The notes beneath the pieces were generated by a model. That model was not told the DNA's origin. It saw only the letters and a program-made list of their open reading frames with translations, and made no database searches. The translations under genes and the position numbers were made by a program. From Pelecanus crispus (taxonomy: Eukaryota > Chordata > Aves > Pelecaniformes > Pelecanidae), in assembly GCF_030463565.1 (NCBI RefSeq), contig NC_134644.1:97646765-97710764 (forward strand): a stretch of DNA of 64,000 nt. Reading direction: 5' to 3'. Below are positions 12,401-23,315 of this stretch, piece by piece (position 1 is the stretch's first letter; each line of letters begins with the position of its first letter).

Positions 12401-13399
12401 CCATTCATTTAGGGTTAAATTAAGCTTCTACCAGGAATTCAATAGCACCTGGATGACAATGTAAGAGCATACACACCTCCCATCAACATGAGAAGGGAAT
12501 GCACACCCTGTCTAGCTTCCTACTGTAGACAGCTGAACTCCGCCTCCATTTCTAGCTTGAGCTGTGACTGAGCTAGCAGGATTTTTTGTAATTTTTTTTG
12601 CTTGTCACAGTGAAGGTGACATCTCATCTTGCAGCTGTTCTTAATCTTGTAGCTTTTTACCCATGGAATTCGATACTCAGAAGTTTATCCATGAATATCC
12701 CTTTTATAAACTTCAGTTCTATGCAGTGCCAGCACCCAGACCCTTTGCATCGCAAATCCTGGAGGATCTTCTTATCTCAAAATCCAGTTCTGGATTCCCT
12801 ACATTGAAAAGTATGTACCCATACAACTTACTACACTGAAGAGGCATTAGTAAGGAGGGGCTACAGACCCTGGACCTTCAGGCAACACTAAGAACAAGGA
12901 GACCCGCACTGAATTCTGTCTTACAGCACCTAACCAAGAAAGCTGTATTCGCTGCTGGTGGGACTGTCTACAGCATTCAAGCTTATGAGTGACTGAATCC
13001 TTTCCTGTGATAGCATTTTTAACATGTTCATATTTCTGATCTATAGCATGCTGAGAAGACTCTTAAGGCAAAAGAAGGCTAACCAGTCAACAAAGGTGAT
13101 CTTATTTATCCTAGGGTGTGACAGAGCACCTTAATTCTGAATATATTAGCTTCCTTAATGAGGAAATGGATCATTATCAGTACTGCAGTATTATCAAAAT
13201 GTATATAACTCTGACATCTTGATTCTAGTTGGTGATTTCTATTGTGTTCCCAGATTAGTTGTGAGCCCTTTCCTGGCTTGAGACATTTCATATTAGACCT
13301 GAGATATCAAACACAGCATACTGGTTTGCTTAAGTCCATCTCTAGTTCTAATTTCTTTCTGTAAATGGAAAACATTTGACAAAAAAAGTCTTTCAAGCC
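9488..13399. other. intergenic between COBL 3' end and left part
   Basis: This is AT-rich unique sequence without a supportable gene. It contains a (GT)n/(GCGT)n run at 10152-10172. No CR1 or LTR copy is recognised. Confidence 0.4.
10152..10172 (+). repeat. (TG)n/(CGTG)n microsatellite
   Basis: A simple alternating run tgtgtgtgtgcgtgcgtgcg is visible directly in the sequence. Confidence 0.9.
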
Positions 13400-13420
13400 A
13401 TGTCAGGTTTTGATTTTGTT

Positions 13421-13426
13421 TTTATT
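13421..13426 (-). terminator. COBL: COBL poly(A) signal AATAAA, distal
   Basis: A canonical AATAAA occurs on the minus strand about 1.28 kb after the COBL stop. A T-rich downstream element (gactttttttgtc) lies 20-40 bases further on. This is the likely main cleavage signal. Confidence 0.55.
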
Positions 13427-14233
13427 TGTGGCACTAACAGACATCAATATTTTACAATATATAATATATAGTCACATTAAATGCAGATGGCTAAATATTC
13501 TCATGCTTTCATCATTACATAGCTATACGTTTTAAATTTCAGCTCAAAAAAAAAGCATCTGCCACCACTCCGGTCTGTGATTATAAAAATGTAAATGTAC
13601 AAACTTCCTCTTCTTCAGTTTCATTACAATATAGGAAATGTGAAAAAGCATTTTCATTTGTCCTTTTTAAGTTAATCAATTTAACAAAATATTTTCAAAA
13701 TATGTACAACAATAACTGCCAAAGTAGTTAACATTTGAAAAAGATGCTGCTATAAATACTCGCGGGACAACACACAATAGCCATATGAATTGGAAACAAA
13801 GGGCCAACTTATGCATGACCTGAACAGGAGACGACAAAAGTCCTGGTTACTGATACAAACCAGCTTCACTTCTTTTTGCAGTGCAGGAATGAATTCTAAA
13901 TCTTGGACCTCTCAGTGCTCTGAATCTCATACATAACCTTCACAGTCTGTTGCAAACAGAGATCCTTTAAGGTGTTTCAGTATTTTTAAAGTGCCATGAA
14001 TGTTACTAGGGTTCAGTATATCTCTGCGTATTAGCATTCTATATGTCATATCCCATAAGTAACTTTTCAATAGACACTGTCTCACATTCATAATTGATTG
14101 CCTGCTTTCTCAGAGCTCCACCAAAGATATAAAGTTCATCTAATTTTAAGAACCAATGACTCCAGTGTATAACAATTTAGGCCCTTCATAATGTACCATA
14201 ACTTTTTTTTCTTTTGATTGTTTTTTATAGCTC

Positions 14234-14239
14234 TTTATT
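14234..14239 (-). terminator. COBL: possible proximal poly(A) signal AATAAA
   Basis: A second AATAAA occurs on the minus strand about 465 bases after the stop codon. It is followed by A-rich rather than GT-rich sequence, so it is a weaker candidate. If used, it would give a short-3'UTR transcript. Confidence 0.35.
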
Positions 14240-14702
14240 CTGGTTTTCACCCTAATCGCTTACAGCCTTTTTCCAAATCAAATAAGAAGCAAGTAAATAG
14301 TTTGAAATAGTTACATATTTTTAACAACTTGAAATGAGTATTACTTTTCAGATAGGTAGCAGTGTCTTTTAATTTTGCCCATAAACACAAGTAAGTATTA
14401 ACATAGGACTGCACAGTGTTTATATTCTTATTAACCTGCCAACAAGAATAGTTTATTGGCAACCTTAAATATTCAGAGGCAAAACACAATTCCTTGGCAC
14501 AGAAGCTTTACAGCAGAGCAACATATTTTCCCCTTAGAACCATTATGCAGGAACACAAAGAAAATTAACTACAACTTATTTTGGCTTGTAGACAAGAGAA
14601 GAAACTAAACTTCTTGATTTTTTTTGCCACTTCAGACGTTGAATGATGATTTTGGGTGCATACAGGGTTAGATTTTCCAATTACCTGTTCTTTATACATG
14701 AT

Positions 14703-14720
14703 TCAAACGAGCAGAGGGAC
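14703..14720 (-). CDS. COBL: COBL last coding exon (VPLLV and stop)
   Basis: This coding part is only 18 bases: GTC CCT CTG CTC GTT TGA, giving V-P-L-L-V and a stop. It follows an acceptor cttttctttgttatag at 14721. It joins in phase 0 to the WH2-3 exon, giving KLKKVPLLV. I recall that mammalian COBL ends in the same residues. This is the main evidence for choosing this exon over other in-phase candidates in the 5.5-kb intron. It is too short to find by coding content. The 3'UTR follows directly. Confidence 0.9.
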   Translation of the reverse strand, partial: VPLLV

Positions 14721-15153
14721 CTATAACAAAGAAAAGCACATGATCATTCAAGATATTTTTAAGCCTCCAACTGTTGACAGTGTTAACCAAACATTCTCCT
14801 GTGGGGCTATTTTCAAGCTTAGTCTCTTCATCAGCTCCTTGAGACTACTTAAAGCTTATCTGCTTTTTTTTCTAGTTGTATCAGTTGGTCTAATGAAAGG
14901 TGTTATCCTTCCCTAAAAACCCCACAGCTCATACATCCTTATGTATTACAGTTGCAATTACTTGATTACTGGAACATAGGTGATGTATTTTTCTGTGAAC
15001 TTCCTTCATTTTGTGGAATGAGCAGAAACACAGGCTGCAAGTATGCAATATCTGACAGTGAGAATCTGTTCAGTATCAGTTAGCTGTCACTGGTCATAAA
15101 AAGCAATTGATGAGTACTTTGCTTCCTGATTGAATGAAGGAAACTCCCAAAGG

Positions 15154-15268
15154 CTTTGATTCAGGAAAATACTTAAACAAATGCTTATCTTCCTTCCCAG
15201 TCCTCAGGTCATCTGAGCATATGCTTAATTTTAAATATGTATGCTAGGGTGCTCTTCCCAAATCAAAG
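15154..15268. repeat. palindromic MITE-like relic
   Basis: The ends ctttgattcaggaaaatact and the reverse complement of gtgctcttcccaaatcaaag pair imperfectly, with inner arms aaacaaatgctta and gcatatgcttaattt also complementary in pattern. This fits an old amniote palindromic repeat of the type 'gattcaggaaagcacttaagcacatgctta'. The family name is not known to me. Confidence 0.5.
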
Positions 15269-16862
15269 TTACTGAGCTTCGATTCTATCAGAGAGATATA
15301 CATTAAGGTCACCACAAAAGCTAAACAGGAATAATGTATCTGATCAAGTCAAAACCTTCCATTTTGTCCGTAGTATCCATGGCAGAAGCTTTACTCTTGG
15401 GGAAAAAAAATAGGTCATGGTCCAAATTAATAGCAAGGTGAAGAGTTCAAATTAAATTTTTATCTTTCAATTCAAATAGAGTAACAGCATGCAAATGACT
15501 GCCTCTCACTGTGCATGGGAACTAGAATCACTTTATAGGGTCATTTGACTACCTGTATATCAAGCTCAGCCAACCTTTTGTGGGGCCTCCTGCCCCATTT
15601 CCAGCATACCAATGCCAACATCAGCTGTGGTTTTGAGTCTGTAATCTCTGTCTTGCATCCACAGACACTGATGATAAGAAACAGTATTTCTTCATTCACA
15701 ATTACATATCTCTGATTATGTGAGAATAGCCCACTGCTTGACATAAAGGTATGGAACTAGGCCATGCTTCCTAGAAGACACTCAATGTGCCATAATTCAG
15801 ATTGGTGCATTACTTGTTGGCAACCGACCTCAAATTATCCCAGTGTATACCAGCGACTCGTAATGGGTACAGTAATTACCTTACCTGGCTCCGCTGATTG
15901 CCAACAGAATGATACACTGCACGTATCAAGAGTTCACATAACTAAATGCTGATGCCGAACACTGGCATGAAAGTGGATACTATGATGGAGCCAAATTAAT
16001 TTTTAAAATCGCAGCAAGTAAACAGAAAAGGCTGCTTTAGATACAGCTCCAATCTTTATTGGAAAATATGTGAAATCTGTAGAATGTCTCTTGCACGTAC
16101 CATTAAAAAGTGGTCTAAAGAAATCATTTTACCATGAGCAAAAGCCTGTTCTTCAGATATACAACTTGCTTTCCCCACCTTGTGCAGGCACATTCCTCTG
16201 CAATATTTCTACCAAATCCCTGGGTACAACTCTACCTAAAATGAGTAGATGGCATATAAGCTAAGGCAACTTTTATAGCTTCTCTTTGTTGGGTAAGATT
16301 TTCAATCCTGCATGGGCTTGTGCTGCAACTATACCTACAGCTAGACATCTAATGGGTTATTTGCATGCGTAGTTACGGTTTTTTCCACAGATAATCATGG
16401 TAAATCCCAAGGCAAGTTACACAGACACAAAAATACACATGCAATGATGTACAGAATTTCAGCAGTCTAGTTAGGTTATTTTGTATTTTCTGAGACAGAA
16501 AGTTTAAAAACTAAACATAAAGATCTTAAGTATGTGAAATCGTGACAAAAGTTGTTTGATACAATTTAAGGAAAACACTAGTTCACTTTTAACACCAGAA
16601 GCTCAAGCAGTACAGCTCTGTGACCTGAGCTGTGCTCACCAGAATTAGCCAAAATTTGGTCTCAGATCAGGTGTTTATTTCCTAGATCAACTGATTCTCC
16701 TTTGTACAGGAGGCAGACTGCACGGCTCGGAAGCAGGCTCCTTGCTGGTGAGACACGTTCATTTCTCAAGACAATTAACCAGCAAAGGCATTAGGTCAGC
16801 CATCCTGGTTGGTGGCTTTACTTGACACCATCTCCCTGACTTTCTGTTATACTTTGGACATG

Positions 16863-16901
16863 TTAAACACCTGCCAGGTTCCTGGACAGATCACTTCGAA
16901 A
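16863..16901 (-). other. COBL: candidate alternative COBL last exon
   Basis: An excellent acceptor (gtaacctttttttttcag pattern on the minus strand, AG at 16902-16903) is followed in phase 0 by twelve codons, FRSDLSRNLAGV, and a TAA. An AATAAA (minus strand, 16674-16679) lies about 185 bases further on. Spliced to the WH2-3 exon, it would replace VPLLV. It has no support from the known protein, so it is given as a candidate only. Confidence 0.25.
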
Positions 16902-18419
16902 CTGAAAAAAAAAGGTTACTTCCTGCACATCGTCAGGTCTTTTCCAGTTTGGTAAGTTCACCCATTTCCAATAACACGTCTGCGTCTCCATTCCCTTTGG
17001 GTAGGATCTGTAGTCTAACCGCTTTCTGGCAGGTCTCTGAACTGCACTGCACTGGGGATGAACCATTTTACTGAGCAGGCCCAACTGGGCTTGGCACCCA
17101 CAAGAATTTTCCTTCGGGATTCTGTGGACAGCAACAGTGTGCAATAAACCAGAAGCCGTTTCTTCAAAACAAAGTATGATTTATTTGCCAAAGCTGGCAC
17201 AGTACTCCAAGAAATGGATTAAAGAACAGCCAGGAGACCTATGTGCATACTGTCTTACCTATACTTGGCATTTCCCTCGAGTACCTATTTTTGCTCTGGT
17301 TTGTTTTGGGTGACCCAATTACAGCCTGTGTGGTGCAGACCCTGACTCTCAGCAAGGCAGGGTCAGCCTGCAGCAATTTCTCTCCTCCCTTCCTGCATAG
17401 TGGATCTTTTAACCTTAAAGTTCATGACTTTAGCAAACAGCTGTGTAATCCGGGGTGGAGTGGAGGAGTTGCCTTTTCACAGATATTAACAGATCTCAAA
17501 CGTTTATTGGGATGCTCCTTATCTAGGCAATTGGTTGCTTTTTGTGTTTGGTTCCCCTGACAGTCCTGTTTGATCTACTTCCATTGCAAATAACCCCTCA
17601 TAAATAAGCACAAACTGAGTCATACATAACGAAGCAACACAGATTCTTCCCAGTTCCCCACAATATTAGCTAAATAAATTACTTCACCATCAGAAGCCCT
17701 TGTTCCAGCAAACTTCGAGAAGACAATGGGAGAGAAACAGACACCATTACAGAACTGAACTACCTACTCTGTTGTCTAGTTGCAACCAAAATCTTCTAGA
17801 AAGCAAAGCCAAAAATGGCTCTGTGCTCACACCTCCCAATGATGACATCATAGATCTCTGACAGAGGAGGCAAAACAAAGAAAAAAGCTTGCTTTTGCCC
17901 TGGCACAAACCCACCTGCCAGCCACTGTCTACCAAAAACTCACTGTTCCTTGGAGACATGTTCTTCAGCTGTAAAGGAAGAAAACCCTGACACACAGCTA
18001 TCATATATTCTCCTCTACCAAGACAACTTTTGCTGTCACCAGTTGTCCAACTGCAGAGAAGGATCAGAATTTGGCTCCCATTTAACGCAGCAAGCTAGGA
18101 GAGATATTAATATGCACTGGATAGAAACTCTTTGAGAAATCTGGGAACATTTTCACTTTTATCAGTGATCAAGGGCATGAGATCTCAGATGTCAGTGATG
18201 TGGTATCTTTGGCATATATGAGACTTAGCTTGCATATCCAGGATCATGAAGGACAGCACAATAGTAACACAATCATACTGTGTCTTGGACAAAATGCTGC
18301 TCTCTTTTATTTTCATAAAAGACCTATACAGTAAGAGATGTACTCTTCTGACATTTCAATGTCAAAACTACTAAAAATTACTCTGTCTTGAAAACGAAAG
18401 ACGACAGGCACGGTATTTA

Positions 18420-18459
18420 GCAGAATACATCAGTGTATCGCAGAATACATCAGTATATC
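18420..18459 (+). repeat. 20-bp tandem duplication (2 copies)
   Basis: Two adjacent 20-base units, gcagaatacatcagtgtatc and gcagaatacatcagtatatc, differ by one base. This indicates a recent local duplication in the intron. Confidence 0.9.
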
Positions 18460-18730
18460 AAGCTTACTTTCATGGTCTGCACTGGCTGTCCAACTGTTTT
18501 GAAATAAATCCCCAAGGATATGATAAAGAATTGTTTTAATGAGTAGAGCTACAGGTCCCCTCAGAGACTTCTGCAAGAGTAATGTATTTGGAAGAACAAA
18601 GAATTTGGAAAGATCTAGAAAACTGCATGAAGTATTCTTGAACGTCCAAATCCCCTTTTTTCTGTAAATTGGTGAAGTGGGGAAATAAAGGCCTGATCTG
18701 GAGTTTTATTTCTTCATAATTTGTAGTCTT

Positions 18731-19130
18731 AGAATCATAGAATATCTCGAATTGGAAGGGACCCATAAGGATCATCGAGTCCAACTCCCCACTCCTCACA
18801 GGACTACCTAAAACTAAACCATATGACAAAGAGTTTCGTCCAAACGCTCCTTGAACGCTGACAGGCTTGGTGCCATGACCACTTCCCTGGGGAGCCTTTT
18901 CCAGTGACTGACTACCCTCTTGGAGAGAACCTTTTCCTAATGTCCCACCTGAACTTCCTCTGATGCAGCCTCATTCCATTTCCTCGTGTCCTGTCGCTGG
19001 TCACCAGAGAGAGGAGATCAGCACCTCCCCCTCTGCTGCCCCCCTTGAGGAAGGTGTAGACTGCAATGAGGTCACCCCTCAGCCTTCTCTTCCAGCTGAA
19101 CAAACCAAGTGACCTCAGCCACTCTCATAA
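18731..19130 (-). mobile_element. CR1 LINE fragment, 3' end, 5'-truncated
   Basis: Read on the minus strand, it ends in the typical CR1 tail (…attctatgattct). The plus strand starts agaatcatagaatatctcga and continues through ggacccataaggatcatcga, ccaaacgctccttgaacgct and ctgtcgctggtcaccagaga to caaaccaagtgacctcagcc. All of these blocks are characteristic of avian CR1. About 400 bp remain and the reverse transcriptase is absent. It is in the same orientation as COBL, in the last intron, and is the least diverged CR1 in the window. Confidence 0.93.
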
Positions 19131-20212
19131 TAGTATGCATAATATAGATGTAATTTTTCACATGCAAAATGGCTGCACATCCAGATTTCTGTTTGCACGC
19201 TGATGTAAAGTTCCCTGAAACACTGATTTGTTTGTGCCATTTGTATGATTCTGTGGAATTTCTGGTTTATCAGAAACAAGATTTTTTGGGGCTACTTTTT
19301 AGTGTTAAAATTTGATCGTATTTTTTGAATTATTTTAAAGAGGACAAGTAAGCAAGGTTAAAGTCTATTTACACATTTATGGTTGGCATCAGCTAAATCA
19401 TGTGTTGGGAAAACTACATCTGCTTTTTCATACTCCCTAAAGTCCTTGGATCAAAGTCTATTCTTGGGTACTGCAGTGTAATATTGGGATGACTCCACTA
19501 AGGCCAGCTGATCTGCTTCTCTTTACCAAGAAATGCAGTGCAACTCGAGATTAGGAAGAACAAACTTTGATCAGAGAGGTAAGTAAACTTAGTCCAAAAA
19601 TGACACCTGGGCAACTGAGCATTTAGCCATCTGGGAGCTGACTAACCCATAGCTGACCACAGAAGTGAAACACACATCATCCAATTAATAAAGTTCAGAC
19701 AGATATTAAAATGACCCCACAATTTTACTGACAGCTCTCAGCATGTGCCACCACGGTGTAAGTGTTGGGAATCAAGGTCTAGGACATAATACTGAAATTG
19801 GGAGAGAATACTTATCTCTAAATTTGCTTCAGGGTCTCATATCTGATCTTTCTTAGGTTCACCTTGTCTAAAGGATATCCAGTATTGTCTCAGATTCACA
19901 ATAATGAAAAGGGCATGAAAATGCTTTCTGAAATGATACTCATGCTCTTGATGTTCTCTTAAAAAAAAACGTATTGACTATTCATATGGTTGCATGTATG
20001 CACAGGCATGTTTTAGTCTTAATAGTATGTTTTAATAGCTGTTCAAAGGTTTGAAATACACTCCTGATCTTTGATTCAGTTAGAGGAAATGCTGCGTGTA
20101 CCTTCTTCTGATGGAAGAAAGAAATACGTGGCTAGAACAGCTTATAAATGGCTCTCAAAGCACAGCAGGACTAGGTTGTTTCAGCCACAATAAAATATAA
20201 AAGTACATTTAC

Positions 20213-20467
20213 CTTTTTTAACTTTGCTGCTCCAGCACCAGAGCGAATGGCCTCCATTAGGGCTTGCCTTGCCTCCCCAGGGTTACCTATAGCCGTGGAA
20301 GAGGATTTAGGAGCTGCTGCTGACAACTGAGTGGGAGGTGGTGGTGGTGGTGGCTGGGCAGGGGCAGGTGGGACACAAAGCTGCTCTTCCTGAGGGTCTT
20401 CTGCCTTCTGCAAGGAGAGTTCTGCGCTCCTAAAACTCTGCAGCTCTTTGGAGGCCAACGAGGAGAT
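20213..20467 (-). CDS. COBL: COBL exon with polyproline and WH2 motif 3
   Basis: This 255-bp exon of 85 codons is phase 0 at both ends. It starts ISSLASKELQSFRSAEL and passes through a run of seven prolines (AQPPPPPPPTQ), a likely profilin or SH3 site. It ends in the third WH2 motif, EARQALMEAIRSGAG followed by AAKLKK. The acceptor is caactgcatcatgagcag at 20468. The donor is AAAAAG|GTAAAT at 20212. In COBL the third WH2 is separated from the second by a longer linker than the first two are, and that linker is known to matter for nucleation; this exon supplies most of it. If the donor were read through, a short tail VNVLLYFIVAETT would result. Confidence 0.97.
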
Positions 20468-22557
20468 CTGCTCATGATGCAGTTGAAAGGAGGTAATTAA
20501 TATCAAGCATGACTAAACTGTAATTATGTGACATTTGATGCACTTTCAGTACCCCGATTTCACTTTGCTTGAATGATGTAAAACACGTAGAACTTTTGTT
20601 TGCTCATGGGGTTGAACATCTGTTACTACTCACTCACATCACTCAGCTGGGCTGACTACCAGCATCAAGGATTTGGCATTGACTCTGTCTCAGAAACTCA
20701 ATCTTTATTTACTGTGAGCTCCAGCATCCTCTAACTCTTCTTGGCATGTAAGGTAGGAGAGAGAGTTGGACCTGGTATTCATTTGGAAACAATCACAAGG
20801 GTTTTGGAATCAGCAAGATATATTAAAGCTGCAGTAGCCACCCAAGAATCTTGTTACTTTTTGCAGCCTGGGCTGCACAGAAATAATCTTAGATGACAGG
20901 GAGGCTCTTCTAGATCTGAGCTCAGACATGGCTTTGTTCAAAAGAATTCCGTTAAACCTAAAGTTTCCAGCCATACTAAAAAAGACCAGAGAGAACTACG
21001 TGAAAGCACTGAGAACCAAATCAATTGATTGCTCTTCCAAGTGTGTTTCTATGGAATTTCTGAAACTAAAATTTCTGCACGAATTACCAGCTTGGAAACT
21101 CATCCTACTTTAAATGAATGCAGGGGGAGGAAGCAATCTTTCAGACTAAGCCAGCTTTTCCATCAACTACCTCAACAAATATTTTTGCCATTAACAACAT
21201 TACTAGTAATAATCATGACAAATTATTAGTAATTACAATGATTTGGCGATTATTAGGAAATTCAGTATCATGTGCCAAATGGGAGGTTTTCAAGCAGATG
21301 CATTAGCATTCCTTTCTCAGAGAAACTGAGGCACAAAACTTCTCTAGTGAAAAATGAACGGATTCATCTCCCATCAAATAATTCACATTCAGAGAGCTCC
21401 TACATTGTATTCCTTCACTGTACACACACTCATGTCAGATAAAACATGAACATTTGAGAGAACATGACAGGGACAGCCCTTTCATCATAGCACGTCTACA
21501 TCTCACCCTGTATACATACAAACATGGTGCTTTAACTAGCACAGGTGACATGGTGTGAAAAAGAAGTGTACGGTTTCCAGGCAACTTCCTTTAAAATGCT
21601 TCTCTGCTGGAGGAAAGTATTCCAAAAAGTCTCTGTGATAATACACCACCACTTAATTGTCAGAGCCTCTTTTACACACATTTACATTTATTCCCAATGA
21701 ATGCAGAATGCAGTTAAGTATGTGTGAAGATGGCTGCTGCCTAGCATGTCCTGCTCTCAGGCTCAGGGGAAGCTGTACCCTACCTGCAGCCAGGGCAGTA
21801 AGATATTTGAGGGACGAAGTAATTGCCTAACACAGGCAAGAGATTCTTTCTATCTAATGCCAGCTATCTGGATATGTGCTAATGGCCTGAGTCATTGCAC
21901 AAGGGAAATGGGAACCTCCTTGCCAAATATACATCCTTGGCTGGGTTAGTGAACCAAGTGAAAACTAAGGCTAGAACAATGCACGTTTGGCTATTAGGAA
22001 CAAGAGATGTTTCAATGATTAGGTAAATCTTTCAGACACAAGGAGTCATCCTGCTGTGGTGAAAGTTGACATCAATTACATCAACATCAATTACTTGCAT
22101 ACAACTTGCATGCACCAGCTCATGTGAACAGATAAACAGTATGTATGAAGAAGCCCTAGTGTGTTTTCAGGCAACTGGGACTGGATGCGTAGGGTAGCTA
22201 ATGCAAATGTATTAATCTAACTGTATACTCCTAAAGTACAAAAAGCCCCCACCTAAATGTGAACACGATGAACATTTGATGTCTTCTGTGTACACTCCCT
22301 GTAATTCGTTTGGATTTCTATGTGCTTTTTTCTCAGCTAAAAGCACACCATTTGAGTGTTAAGTTTTACAGTAGACAATAGGATTGGACCTGCTATGCTA
22401 TCTGCTTAAGTAAGATCTAGTCTTACGTCATACTATTTCCCCCTCAACTTCCCTCTTTGCGGCACAATGTTCAATTTGTGGCATATCCGGGTTTATTCAA
22501 TACACCAAGTAGGAAGAGACGACACTTAAAAGATCACTTACCATCTTGATTTCTTAC
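20468..22557 (-). other. COBL: COBL intron between WH2-2 and WH2-3 exons
   Basis: This intron of 2090 bp lies between two phase-0 borders. A short near-duplication (acatcaattacatcaacatc) lies near 22069. No recognisable mobile element or further exon is seen. Confidence 0.85.
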
Positions 22558-22677
22558 CTTTTTCAGCTTTGAGGTGCCACTGTGGCCTCTAATTGCTGCT
22601 AGTAGGGCTGAGCGCTCGTTCTCTGGCTCAGCATATGAGGGTTTCCTGTGATTGCCATTTAGTGCACTGTCTGAAAC
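22558..22677 (-). CDS. COBL: COBL exon with WH2 motif 2
   Basis: This 120-bp exon of exactly 40 codons is phase 0 at both ends, so skipping it would keep the frame and remove one WH2 motif. It encodes [19 protein letters not shown], then the second WH2 motif [14 protein letters not shown] followed by TSKLKK. The acceptor is cttttcatattctag at 22678. The donor is AAAAAG|GTAAGA at 22557. A second donor-like site, GATG|GTAAGTGAT, lies 16 bases downstream and has the better intron-side consensus, but its use would shift the frame. The wording of the motif ([16 protein letters not shown]) matches what I know of COBL in mammals almost exactly. Confidence 0.97.
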
Positions 22678-23315
22678 CTAGAATATGAAAAGAATAAACC
22701 TCACATTGTTATTAGATATTTACTTGGAGATAGGTTGGAAACACTATTTAAAATATTTTGGCACTTGTACCAGAATGCAAGCTATGAAGACTAATCAGTC
22801 TCTTCTTTTGGGCCTGCTTTTACAACCCTTACTCACACTGGTATGAGTATGGAATGGTGAGGATATGTGTAGATAGCAATGCTGTACTTACAGATGCAGT
22901 CTCATATCCCCTGAGCATGAAGTCAGTGGCAAACTAGTATTGCCTAGTAATACAAAATACAGTTTTCTTTCACTGCAGGAATTTACAAGTTTTCTCCATG
23001 CTGTGTGTTCCTGGTTTTATGTAACACACTGAAATGCAGCTTCGGCTTTTAGGCTAACCTCAGTTACCTCTCCTTTATGCTGTATCTCTGCACCCTCTGT
23101 CTCTTCTAGCTAGTGCAGCAGCAATAGCGTTGCATAATATACAGGATGCACAGAATAAGCAGTGGCTTGGTCTGTATTTTGCCATTATAAATTTTTCAAA
23201 TGCCTTGTGTACTCCAGCTCGCCAGCAACTGTAGCAGTTATAAAACCTCTGGTGTCTGACAGGGTGAATACAGGGCTCAAAAGTCTGAACAGGCTAAAAA
23301 AAGTCCCCACTTTAC
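22678..23315 (-). other. COBL: COBL intron between WH2-1 and WH2-2 exons
   Basis: This short intron of 638 bp is unique sequence with no repeat recognised. Confidence 0.9.

Larger units (their letters stand above)
13400..14702 (-). other. COBL: COBL 3' untranslated region
   Basis: This AT-rich stretch directly follows the COBL stop codon and ends just after the distal AATAAA near 13421. It has no open frame of note and no recognisable young repeat. The length of about 1.3 kb is similar to what I remember for mammalian COBL. The left end is approximate, set 15-25 bases past the signal. T-rich sequence (minus strand, about 13360-13390) follows the presumed cleavage point, as expected for a poly(A) site. 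Confidence 0.6.
14721..20212 (-). other. COBL: COBL last intron (5.5 kb)
   Basis: This intron lies between the WH2-3 exon and the VPLLV exon. It holds a palindromic repeat relic near 15154-15268, a possible alternative last exon at 16863-16901, a 20-bp tandem duplication at 18420-18459 and a CR1 copy at 18731-19130. The rest is unique AT-rich sequence. Confidence 0.85.

Noticed and set aside
16774..16792. Minus-strand PLLV-coding string (ATG CCT TTG CTG GTT)
   Set aside because: It resembles the COBL terminus, but no AG acceptor precedes it in phase and the frame runs on past the valine. The 14703-14720 exon fits fully, including stop and acceptor.
18536..18829. Minus-strand open frame of 97 codons
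   Set aside because: It overlaps the 3' end of the CR1 copy and has no family resemblance.
20171..20212. Read-through C-terminus VNVLLYFIVAETT after WH2-3
   Set aside because: A good GT donor precedes it and the downstream VPLLV exon explains the end; retained-intron use is not shown.
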